Assembly (NCBI GenBank): GCA_947471745.1
Contig: CANJKZ010000960.1
Coordinates: 868,001 to 932,000, forward strand
Reading direction: 5' to 3'
Origin: Closterium sp. Naga37s-1
Taxonomy: Eukaryota > Streptophyta > Zygnematophyceae > Desmidiales > Closteriaceae
Length of the DNA stretch: 64,000 nt
Of the stretch, positions 55,601-64,000 are shown piece by piece (within the stretch, counting starts at the first letter, position 1; each line of letters opens with the position of its first letter). The notes under the pieces are model-generated. The model was not told where the DNA came from. It searched no databases and was given only the letters and a program-made list of their open reading frames with translations. The position numbers and the translations under genes were made by a program.

Positions 55601-58600
55601 CGCCTCCGTCATCAGGTGCTCGCCTCCGTCATCTGGTGCTCGCCTTCGTCATCAGGTGCTCGCCTCCGTCATCAGGTGCTCTCCTCTGTCATCAGGTGCT
55701 CGCCTTCGTCATCAGGTGCTCGCCTCCGTCATCAAGTGCTCGCCTCTGTCATCAGGTGCTCGCCTCCGTCATCAGGTGCTCGCCTCCGTCATCACGTGCT
55801 CGCCTCCGTCATCAGGTGCTCGCCTCCATCATCAGGTGCTCGCCTCCGTCATCAGGTGGTCTCCTCCGTCATCAGGTGCTCGCCTCGGTCATCAGGTGAT
55901 CGCCTCCGTCATCAGGTGCTCGCCTCCGCCATCAGATGCTCCCCTCCGTCATCAGGTGCTCGCCTCCGTCATCAGGTGCTCGCCTCCGTCATCAGGTTCT
56001 CGCCTCCGTCATCAGGTGCTCGCCTCCGTCATCAGGTGCTCGCCTCCGTCATCAGGTGCTCGCCTCCGCTATCAGGTGCTCGCCTCCGTCATCAGGTTCT
56101 CGCCTCCGTCATCAGGTGCTCGCCTCCGTCATCAGGTGCTCGCCTCCGTCATCAGGTGCTCGCCTCGGTCATCAGGTGCTCGCCTTCGTCATCAGGTGCT
56201 CGCCTCCGTCATCAGGTGCTCGCCTCCGTCATCAGGTGCTCGCCTCGGTCATGAGGTGCTCGCCGGTCATCAGGTGCTCGCCTCCGTCATCACGTGCTCG
56301 CCTCCGTCATCAGGTGCTCGCCTCGGTCATCAGGTGCTAGCCTCCGTCATCAGGTGCTCGCCTCGGTCATCAGGTGCTCGCCTCCGTCATCAGGTGCTCG
56401 CCTCCATCAGCAGGTGCTCGCCTCCGTCATCAGGTGCTCGCCTCCGTCATCAGGTGCTCGCCTCCGTCATCAGGTGCTCGCCTCCGTCATCAGGTGCTCG
56501 CCTCCGTCATGAGGTGCTCGCCTCCGTCATCAGGTGCTCGCCTCCGTCATCAGGTGCTCGCCTCCGTCATCAGGTGCTCACCTCCGTCATCAGGTGCTCG
56601 CCTCGGTCATCAGGTGCTCGCCTCCGTCATCAGGTGCTCGCCTCCGCCATCAGGTGCTCGCCTCCGTCATCAGGTGCTCGCCTCCGTCATGAGGTGCTCG
56701 CCGGTCATCAGGTGCTCGCCTCCGTCATCACGTGCTCGCCTCCGTCATCAGGTGCTCGCCTCGGTCATCAGGTGCTAGCCTCCGTCATCAGGTGCTCGCC
56801 TCGGTCATCAGGTGCTCGCCTCCGTCATCAGGTGCTCGCCTCCATCAGCAGGTGCTCGCCTCCGTCATCAGGTGCTCGCCTCCGTCATCAGGTGCTCGCC
56901 TCCGTCATCAGGTGCTCGCCTCCGTCATCAGGTGCTCGCCTCCGTCATCAGGTGCTCGCCTCCGTCATCAGGTGCTCGCCTCCGTCATCAGGTGCTCGCC
57001 TCCGTCATCAGGTGCTCACCTCCGTCATCAGGTGCTCGCCTCGGTCATCAGGTGATCGCCTCCGTCATCAGGTGCTCGCCTCCGCCATCAGGTGCTCGCC
57101 TCCGTCATCAGGTGCTCGCCTCCGTCATCAGGTGCTCTCCTCCGTCATCAGGTGCTCGCCTCCGTCATCAGGTGCTCGCCTCCGTCATCAGGTGCTCGCC
57201 TCGGTCATCAGGTGCTCGCCTCCGTCATCAGGTGCTCTCCTCCGTCATCAGGTGCTCGCCTCCGTCATCAGGTGCTCGCCTCCGTCATCATGTGCTCGCC
57301 TCCGTCATCAGGTGCTCGCCTCGGTCATTAGGTGCTCGCCTCCGTCATCAGGTGCTCGCCTCCGTCATCAGGTGCTCTCCTCCGTCATCAGGTGCTCGCC
57401 TCCTTCATCAGGTGCTCGCCTCCATCATCAGGTGCTCGCCTCGGTCATCAGGTGCTCGTCTCCGTCATCAGGTGCTCTCCTCCGTCATGAGGTGCTCGCC
57501 TCCGTCATCAGGTGCTCTCCTCTGTCATCAGGTGCTCGCCTCGTCATCAGGTGACCTGCTGGTACTGCGCTAAGTCGAACCCCTTCCCCGCCATCGCTCC
57601 TTCGCACCCCTTGCCCCACGGACCCTCTCCGTCTCTCTGGGGGAGGGCAGGTTCCAGGTGCCGTGTGACGAGCGCAGCATGGGGGGAGCGCCGCTGCAGC
57701 AGTTTGCATGTGGGTGGAGCAGCATGGAGACGCTCGCCAGGCACAACCTCGTTGTCAAGACCGCCCACCCGCCCAGGTCACCTCACTCGCTCTGCCCCCC
57801 CCCTTCGCCCCCCATCACCTGCTGCTCTTGCACGTGTGCTTGCGTGCTGCACTCGTGGCAGCAGCCTGTGCTCCTCGCACCCTAACCTGCCCATCCCACC
57901 CCTTCCTCCCACCCACCTCGTCCCCCCTTCCCCCCCACCTCGTCCCCCCGGGCAGCTATGTGCTGTCGGAGGAGGGCCATGCCGTGGCCGTGGACTGCCT
58001 CCGCCGCTCCAAGATGCCGCTGCCCCCCGCTGCTGCCGCTGCACTGCCAGGTGCTCATGTGCTGCCAGGTGAGTATGTGCTGCCAGGTGAGTATGTGCTG
58101 CCAGGTGAGTATGTGCTGCCAGGTGAGTATGTGCTGCCAGGTGCTGCACGTTCAACACGCCCCGCCCACTATCTCTCCTTTCTCCATGGCAACCATTCTG
58201 CTCTCTCTCTCTCCCTCTCTCTCTCTCCTCTCCTAGCCTCGCCTCCCCTCCTTCCCCCTTCCCACCGTCCTTGTTGCCATGCACGCGGGCACGGCTGGAG
58301 GGCAGCAGCGACGGCGGACAGCGGAGGGGCAGCGGCAGGCAGCGGAGGGGCAGCGGCGGTGGGCAGACAGGTGCGCTTGATCCTAGCCAAGCCTTTCATG
58401 CCTCCTCGCTGACGTCATACCATGTGCTTGCTGACGTCGTAGCATGTCCTCGCTGGCATCATGGCATGTCCTCGCAGGCGCAGGTGGTGACAGCATGGCA
58501 TGTCATGCTCACGTACCCTCGTGCATGTCACACCTAACCGTGTGTCATGCCAACCCATCTATTTGCACATTTATGCGGACCTGATTAAGGACGTTGCGAA

Positions 58601-59527
58601 GCCCTGCTGCAATCCCACCTTTCCGCAGAACCCATCTTCCAAATCCCGCTGTCCTTCGCACTGCCATGCTTCGCACTGCCATGCTTCGCACTGCCATGCT
58701 TCGCACTGCCATGCTTCGCGCCTATTCTAATCAGCATCTTGCTACGAGCCATGCACGTGAGAGAGGGACCACAGCATCCCTTCATCATGTACGGACAAGC
58801 GTGCACCTCCTTCCCCTCTCTCTGCTTCCCATGCCCTTCTGCCCCTGCCCGCCCCCCTGCACCCCCCCACACGCGCCCCCCACGCCCAACACGCCCCTGC
58901 ACCCCTCTGGATCGCTCTCCACCTCTCTGCGTGCCACGGGTGGCAGCCAGTGCAGTGGTCCGCACAGATGCTCAACGACCCCTTTGCCATGCTCGACCTG
59001 CCAGGTGACCTCACCTCCCAGGTGACCACCCAGGTGACTAGCCGGGTGGCTCTGGCTCATGTGTCTTTCCTCCCTTCTGCGGTCCCCTCTTCCCTTCTCT
59101 CTCTCCCTTCCCCCTGTCGTTTCCCCCTCTTGCTCCTCATCCCCTCATCCCTCTCATGCCACTCCCCTCTTCACGTCTCCACCTCCTTGCACACAACAGC
59201 AACCACACCGTACCACTCCACACCGTACCACTCCACACCATACCACTCCACACCGCACCACTCCACACCGCACCACTCCACACCGCACCACTCCACACCA
59301 CAGCACTCCTCCGTGCTGCCACTGGCCCTCCCTGCCTGCCCTTCCCTCCATCCCTTCCGCCCTCACTCCCCCCTCTCGCTCGTCCCCCTGCTCCTTCCCT
59401 TCCCCACCCGGGCAGGCAGCAGCGGGGTGGAGGGCGAGGAGGAGTGGCAGGTGCCGCCGCTGGCAGCGGGGGAGTGCTTTTCAGATGCATATGACGTCAT
59501 CATCTTCATTGACAACCGCGACAGCGA
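37649..59527 (+). CDS. MUS81: Crossover junction endonuclease MUS81, nine exons, 3' end not seen
   Basis: MUS81 is the catalytic partner of EME1/MMS4. The dimer cuts 3' flaps, stalled forks and recombination intermediates in the nucleus. Exons by GT-AG and phase: 37,649-37,836; 38,020-38,174; 38,539-38,665; 38,989-39,075; 57,651-57,776; 57,956-58,050; 58,237-58,370 (weak); 58,947-59,004; 59,416-59,527, giving about 360 codons. Exons 1-2 encode the N-terminal helix-hairpin-helix (ENEAVVAYLQGRQRELCGEW, then VGPAIQRQLKAFF). Exons 3-6 encode the winged helix (KYSPKRGSAAFAILVTLL, CGWSSMETLARHNLVVKTA, YVLSEEGHAVAVDCLRRS). Exon 9 opens the ERCC4 nuclease domain (FSDAYDVIIFIDNRD, matching the family's YEVILILDDRE). 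The ERKxxxD catalytic motif and C-terminal HhH would lie further right. After exon 9 a donor (GA|GTGAGG) leads into an intron holding a Copia element. Exons 1-6, 8 and 9 match plant MUS81 in order. Whether the gene still works is unknown, because intron 4 must remove 18.6 kb of donor-like repeats. Confidence 0.85.
37817..37870 (+). repeat. 27-bp tandem duplication of the exon-1 splice donor
   Basis: Two perfect copies of a 27-bp unit (AATGACGCCAGCAAGCTCAG then GTGCCTC) span the end of exon 1 and its donor. Either CAG|GTGCCT (37,836|37,837 or 37,863|37,864) could be used. Use of the second adds nine residues in frame. Confidence 0.9.
38245..38490 (+). repeat. G-rich minisatellites in MUS81 intron 2
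   Basis: Two adjacent arrays: about five units of GTTGGGGGCGAGGGGTGG (18 bp, 38,245-38,343), then about eight units of GGCAGGAGGGAGAGAAGG (18 bp, 38,350-38,490). G-runs on the transcribed-sense strand could form G-quadruplexes in the RNA. Confidence 0.85.
38735..38910 (+). repeat. 19-bp minisatellite in MUS81 intron 3
   Basis: About nine units of TTCACGGCTTGCTCCCCCC, one with GGCTAGC. Confidence 0.88.
39058..57553 (+). repeat. 18.5-kb array of a 20-bp splice-donor unit in MUS81 intron 4
   Basis: About 925 tandem copies of CTCGCCTCCGTCATCAGGTG. The first copy is the end of exon 4 plus its donor (GCTCGCCTCTGTCATCAG|GT), so every copy keeps a candidate 5' splice site CAG|GTGCTC. Most copies are exact or differ at one base (CGGTC, ATCAAG, ATCGAG, TATCACG, CATCAGCAG). 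Short units recur, such as CTCGCCGGTCATCAGGTG and CCGTCGGTGCTCGCC. Higher-order repeats are plain: blocks of 500, 480 and 480 bp between 39,540 and 41,000; a 994-bp duplication (41.3-42.3 and 42.3-43.3 kb); and multi-kilobase duplications with offsets of 2,648 bp (47.7 to 50.4 kb) and 1,696 bp (50.4 to 52.1 kb). Because 20 is not a multiple of 3 and the unit has no stop, all three + frames are open for long distances and read the same 20-residue cycle. Confidence 0.97.
58051..58140 (+). repeat. 18-bp tandem repeat of the exon-6 splice donor
   Basis: Five 18-bp units following exon 6, four of them GTGAGTATGTGCTGCCAG and the first GTGCTCATGTGCTGCCAG. The borders give four perfect CAG|GTGAGT consensus donors plus two CAG|GTGCT variants. 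Each further unit would add six residues in frame. Confidence 0.92.
58655..58720 (+). repeat. 15-bp minisatellite in a MUS81 intron
   Basis: Four units of TTCGCACTGCCATGC plus a partial unit, in the intron between the proposed exons 7 and 8. Confidence 0.88.
59001..59037 (+). repeat. Cluster of three donor-like sites at the exon-8 end
   Basis: CAG|GTGAC occurs three times, after 59,004, 59,021 and 59,033 (spacing 17 and 12 bp). The first gives a phase that matches exon 9. Confidence 0.7.
59200..59305 (+). repeat. 15-bp minisatellite in MUS81 intron 8
   Basis: About seven units of CCACACCGTACCACT, with GCACCACT variants in the second half. Confidence 0.88.
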
Positions 59528-59730
59528 GTGAGGGCTGGTGGTGGCCATGGTGGCGCACTGTGCATGGTGGATGGCGGATGGTGCATGCTGAATGGGGAAG
59601 GATGGGTCGCACATGGAAGGATGGGTCACACCCACGGCCATGCCTCACCACCCATCGCCATGCCTCACCACCCATCGCCATGCCTCGCCATACCCCTCCT
59701 CCCTGTCTGTGTGAGAAAACGTGAGGAAGA
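59528..59730 (+). other. Start of MUS81 intron 9
   Basis: It follows the donor GTGAGG. It contains short direct repeats around CACCCATCGCCATGCCT (17 bp, about three copies at 59,650-59,700). No exon was recognised before the Copia element. Confidence 0.5.
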
Positions 59731-62700
59731 ACCATTGGTTTGATTAGGAAGTATGGGGGTATACATAGTAGTGCTAGGATGGGTGGTTTGGTTGGGAACC
59801 TAGCCAACATTATTGGCCCCCACCAATAAGTTGGGTTGAGGGATTATTGGGGGGACCAATAATGTTGACCAAGTGGTTCAACATTATTGGGAGGACCAAT
59901 AATTTCCAACCCAACCTTGGGGGCCAAGGTTTGAGTTCCAACCCCCAACTAGGGTTAGCCCTAGTTCTACACCCAAACTAAGTTTGGGTGGCTATCTCTA
60001 TCCTACGCTTATAGGATTGATGTAGGTTACAATGAGGATGGCAATCTGACACAACCCTTTAACCTACAGAAATCCATAAGCGTGGGAAGAGAGAGAACAA
60101 CAACCCCTGAATCAGCCACCGCGGGGAGCAAGTCCCTGGAGACGCAGAAGTGCAGAGTGGTCAGAGCGGTGGAGAGCCTTGGTGAAGAGATCGGCGAGGT
60201 TGTCGGAGGAGGCGATTTTGCGAACGATGATGTGACCATCTTGGACAAGGTCGCGAACGAAGTAGTAGCGAAGCTCGATGTGTTTGGAGCGACCATGAAA
60301 GACGGCTTCCTTGGTGAGGTGAATGGTACTGTCGTTGTCACACCACAGGGTGGGGCATGGCTGTGGGGAGCCAAGGTCGGTGAGCAGATAGCTGACCCAA
60401 CGTGCCTCTTGAGTCGCCATTGTGACCGCGCATAGTTCGGCTTTGCAGGATGAGAGGGCGACGGAGGAGGAGCGGGTGGAGCGCCAGCTGATGAGGCCGC
60501 TCCCGAGTGTGAAGCCATATCCTTGGGAGCTGCGACGGTCGGGTTGTGCATCGGCCCAGGATGAATCGCTGAAGCCGTGAAGAATGGGTGGGTTCACACC
60601 ACCAAGGGTGAGGACATGGTCCTTCGTGCCTTGAAGATAGCGAATAACACGCATGGCCGCCTTCCAATGCTCGTCACCATTCCGGCCGGTGCCAACGAAC
60701 TGCGCCAGAACACTGACTGGGTATGCAAGGTCGGGACGAGTGCAGACCATGGCGTACATCAGGGCCCCAACAAGTTCTGCATAGGGATGAGGGGAGGTGA
60801 CGGGAGTGGTGGGAGGGGAGAGCCGATGCCCAAATGCAAGTGGTGTGAAGATGGGTTTTGATCTGGACATACCAAACCTCTCAAGAATCTTCTCGATGTA
60901 AAAAGACTGAGAGAGGGTGATGGTCTTGGCAGTGAGGTCGCGGGTGATCTCCATGCCGAGGTAGTTGCGGACCTCCCCCAGGTCTTTGCAGGCGAGGCGT
61001 TTCTGCAGCTCATTCTTGACCTCCTGGAGTTCAGCAGTTGTGTCAGCGGCCAGCAGCATGTCGTCGACGTAGACGAGGATGTAGAAGGGTGATGGGGTCA
61101 GGCGGAGGAAGAGGCAAGAGGCGGCACGGGAGGGGCGAAAGCCAAGTGCGCGAAGGGTGGAGGAGAGTTTGGCGTGCCATTCCCGAGGTGCTTGTTCGAG
61201 CCCGTAGACAGGGCGTAGCAGCTTCCAAACAGTGGCAGGGTCGTGAGGAGCGTGGAAGCCTTTGGGACGTTCTAGAAAAATGAGCTCATGAAGGTCGCCT
61301 TGCAGAAAGGCGGTGGTGACGTCCATGGAGTGAAGGAGCATCCCGCGTCTGCCAACAAAGTCCAAGAACACGCGAATGACCGGCGGGGTGGCGGTGGGTG
61401 AGTAGGTCTCGAAGAAGTCTGAGCCATAGGTCTGTGTAAAGGCTTTTACCACATATCGAGCCTTGTAGACCGGAGCGTTGCCAGGGAGCAGTTTCACTCG
61501 GAAGAGCCACCTGCCTTTGACCACGTTGTGCTTAGAGGGACGAGGAACGTCGAGAAAGGAGCGATTGCTGATGAAGGCGTTGCTCTCCTTGACCATGGCC
61601 TCGATCCAGAGAGGTGCGTCAAGACAAGCAAGTGCTTGCTCATAGGTGGTGGGTTCGTAGATGGTGGGGGTGGTGGAGAAGAGAAGGACAGTAGTGCCAG
61701 CCATTGTGCGGATGACGGGGGCGATGGTGGGCGAGAGGAGATGGAGGAAAAGAAGCTCATCGCGAGAGTCTTCAGAGAGGTCCGGAGAGAGCGGAGGAGG
61801 AAAAGGGGGCGGTGGAGTTGCAAGACAGCTGCGCTGGAGGGTTGGGCCGATGCGGGGACACAGTTGCACTGGTGCTCTGCTGCGCTGAGGGTCGGGGCGG
61901 GGAGACAGCTGCATTGCAGCTCGGCTTCGCTGAGGTGCCGTGAGGGGCAAGGAGACGGGAGCGCGAATTCTAAGAGAACCTGAGGGGCTGGTGCGGGGGA
62001 GAGGGGAGGTGCTATGGTGGCGGAGAAGGGGGATAGATGTGAGAGAGTGGAGGGAGGGGGGGGTGGACCTTGGGGTACCAAGAACGGGGACCGTGGAGCG
62101 GGTGTGAGGGTAGTGGCGGAGTATGAGAGGGGGAGTGGGAAGTAGGGGACGGGAGTATGGTGGAGTGAGTGGGGGAGGGCGTGGGGAGGGGGGAGGTGGG
62201 GGATGTTGTGCATGGAGGGAGGGAGGGGAAGGAGGGGGAGGGGGTGGGGAGGGATGGGGAGGGGCAGCGGGTGGGGAGGGAGGGGGAGGGGCAGCGAGTG
62301 GGGAGGGAGGGTGGACGGGGTCAAGGATGTCTCCTGATGAGGAGGGGGGAGGGGGTGGGGGTGCAGGGGGGACAATGGTGGGGGGGGGAGAAGGGAAGGG
62401 GAGGGGAGAGGGGGTGGGAGGGGAATGGTGTCAGTCCAGAGGAGGGGACGGGTGGTTAGAGGGAGGGGGTTAGGGACTTTGGGGGAGGTGTAGTACGGGT
62501 GGGCTTCATCGAACTCTACATCCCGACTACGAATGAGGCGACCTAAGGGGGGATGGAGGAAGAGATAGTCTGGGGAGGAGGTGAGGGGATGGGAAGAGGG
62601 GAGGGAGGGGGGAGGGGAGGTGAGGGGAGGGGAGGGGAGGGAAGGGGGAGGGGAGATGAGGGAAGGGGAGGGGGTGAGGTGGGGGCGATGAGGTGGTGAA

Positions 62701-64000
62701 TGGAGGTGCGAGGGGTGCGGTATGTGTACAGGTTTGTGTGAGGGCAGAGGGGAATGCGACAGATGAAGTGGCCAGTGGTGGTGTGAAAGAGGTCGCAGTG
62801 GCGTGCATGACCGGGGAAGAGGGCGGTGATACCGAACCTGGTGAGGTCACATAATGCAACAAGATTGTTGCGTAGGGAGGGGATGTATAGACCTGTGACT
62901 GTACCGGAGGGGAAGATGGGACACGGGAGGGTGGAGGTGTGTCGACTGGTGAAGCTGGAGTCAGCTCCGTGTATAGTGGAGGGAGTGTGGAGAGGTACCA
63001 GTGTGCCTGCATCCCGGAGGACAGTGTGTGTGGCTCCACTGTCAAGGATAAACTCAAGGCAGGAAGAGGAGGAGGAAAAGGCAGAGTACTGGAAGAGTGA
63101 CTCATTAATAGCATGGGCATACAGAGAATCAGCAGGAGCAGTGCTAACATGTCCTATGAATCCAGCAGAGGGGAATGGAGTAAAGCCGGGAGGGTTGGAA
63201 TAGGAGGAGGGCTGTTCAGCAAGATTAGCAGCAGGTGCAGTAGGTCCATGACCATATCCAAGTGGTGGGTAAGGAGGGTAAGGCCAGCCAGCATAAGGTG
63301 GAGGGTAGTGAAGGGGAGAAGCATGAGGCGGAGGTGTGGGTGGAGGAGGAGTGGGAGTGGGGGTGGATGAGGGGAGGAGATGTTGGACTTGGTGAAGGAT
63401 GTGAGATGGGAGATGTTGAGTGAGGATATTGTGGAGGTTGGGGGTGGAGGGTTGATAGGCGGGGAGAGTGCGGATGTCATGGGGAGAGGGGTGTGGGAAA
63501 ACAGTGTTCCAGCGAGGTGGGGTGCCAACATTGCCACGGTCAAACCATTCGTCAGTGAGGGCTTTGTAGCATGTGTCAATGGTATGAGTGGTCTGTGAGC
63601 ATGGCTGACCTTTGTTGGAGCCATAGCGAATGATGTACTGACACGGGGGGAGGGTGCCCGTGCATGGGGGGTGTCTGCCTCGCCCACCACGGCCACCACC
63701 TCGGCCACCACCACGTCCTCCTCCTCGCCCACTACCACGTCCACCACCACCACTGCCGGTGCCACCTGGGCCGCCACCTCCTCCGCTGTTGTGGTCGCCT
63801 GTGGTAGCTTTGCGGGTCTGGACAGCATTGACAGTGGCAGAGTCACGTTGAATGTCTGCTTCGCTGTCAATTAGCCACAGGAGGAGGATGACGGTAGCGG
63901 GAGGTGAAGGTGATGCGGTAGGTGTCATATGTGGGAGGGAGGCAGTCGAGGATGCGTGCAGTGAGAAGGGACTCAGAGATGACAATGCCTCGATCATTGA
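59731..64000 (-). mobile_element. Copia family-4 element inside MUS81 intron 9, running off the window
   Basis: A minus-strand Copia element whose 5' end lies beyond 64,000. Recognised parts in element order: the C-terminal part of gag with a Gly/Arg-rich stretch (about 63.65-63.8 kb), protease (about 63.05 kb, ILDSGATHTVL), a C-terminal integrase-like piece (about 62.5 kb, SRDVEFDEAH), reverse transcriptase (61.7-60.9 kb, YVDDMLLA), and RNase H ending near 60,112. A probable polypurine tract and 3' LTR follow. Pro/Ser-rich low-complexity sequence lies at 62.0-62.5 and 62.55-62.7 kb. It looks broken with only a few breaks. If the host gene is MUS81 with a 3' half further right, this is an intronic insertion. 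Confidence 0.82.
59750..60053 (-). repeat. Probable 3' LTR of the family-4 element
   Basis: On the minus strand the sequence after RNase H reads AAAGGGT, then TGTGTCAGATTGCC, a plausible polypurine tract and LTR start. The interior has several inverted and direct copies of ATTATTGG with flanking CCACC/CCAA. The far end is not defined; only one LTR lies in the window. Confidence 0.5.

Noticed and set aside
46594-55899. A 3,101-residue open frame, with others of 1,913, 1,700, 1,329 and 1,295 residues over 38.8-57.5 kb
   Set aside because: All come from the 20-bp repeat, which lacks stops in every + frame; the frames overlap and give the same 20-residue cycle. They are not independent genes.
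39058-57553. CRISPR array or centromeric satellite
   Set aside because: There are no unique spacers, the unit is a 20-bp pure tandem repeat, the setting is eukaryotic, and the array lies exactly between two phase-matching MUS81 exons and starts from exon sequence.
62120-62480. Gly-rich + strand frames near 62.1-62.5 kb
   Set aside because: They are the complement of a Pro/Ser/His-rich low-complexity part of the minus-strand Copia element.

Overview
The window looks like nuclear DNA from a GC-rich eukaryote of the green plant/algal lineage; a streptophyte-type alga is my best guess. The basis is dense Ty1/Copia retroelements with plant-type tRNA-Met primer sites, hAT and Tc1/mariner-like MITEs, spliced host genes with CAG|GT introns, and plant-like MUS81 protein sequence. 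The species is inference; nothing here is diagnostic.

Layout. 1-12.4 kb is nested Copia: the 3' end of one element, an older family-2 element cut in two by a family-1 element at 3,721-11,043 that has both LTRs. 12.7-20.2 kb is a small host island: two nested MITEs, a one-exon gene for a membrane-anchored Gly/Glu/Lys-rich protein (13,865-15,136, +), a Tc1/mariner-like MITE, and a G8-domain secreted-protein gene (19,469 down to 16,272, -). The second exon of the G8 gene is split by another MITE, which itself carries a young non-autonomous LTR element. 20.2-36.2 kb is again a Copia nest holding at least three families, an inverted pair of element halves, and a 342-bp TRIM with a perfect 5-bp target duplication.

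From 37,649 to at least 59,527 (+) lies one host gene, the structure-specific endonuclease subunit MUS81. Nine phase-consistent exons encode the N-terminal helix-hairpin-helix, the winged-helix domain and the start of the ERCC4 nuclease domain. The intron after exon 4 is about 18.6 kb, nearly all of it a roughly 925-copy array of a 20-bp unit. The unit is a copy of that exon's own last bases plus its 5' splice site, so the intron is a tandem array of candidate splice donors. The donors of exon 1 (27-bp unit, 2 copies) and exon 6 (18-bp unit, 5 copies) are multiplied in the same way, and exon 8 ends in a cluster of three. This repeated duplication of exon-intron borders within one DNA-repair gene is the most striking feature of the window. 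The gene's 3' end is not seen: a minus-strand Copia element occupies 59.7-64.0 kb.

Introns, promoters and retroelement leaders are all rich in short tandem repeats, which suggests a genome-wide tendency to expand GC-rich minisatellites. Exon borders were placed by eye from GT-AG sites, reading phase and remembered family sequence; nothing was searched against a database.
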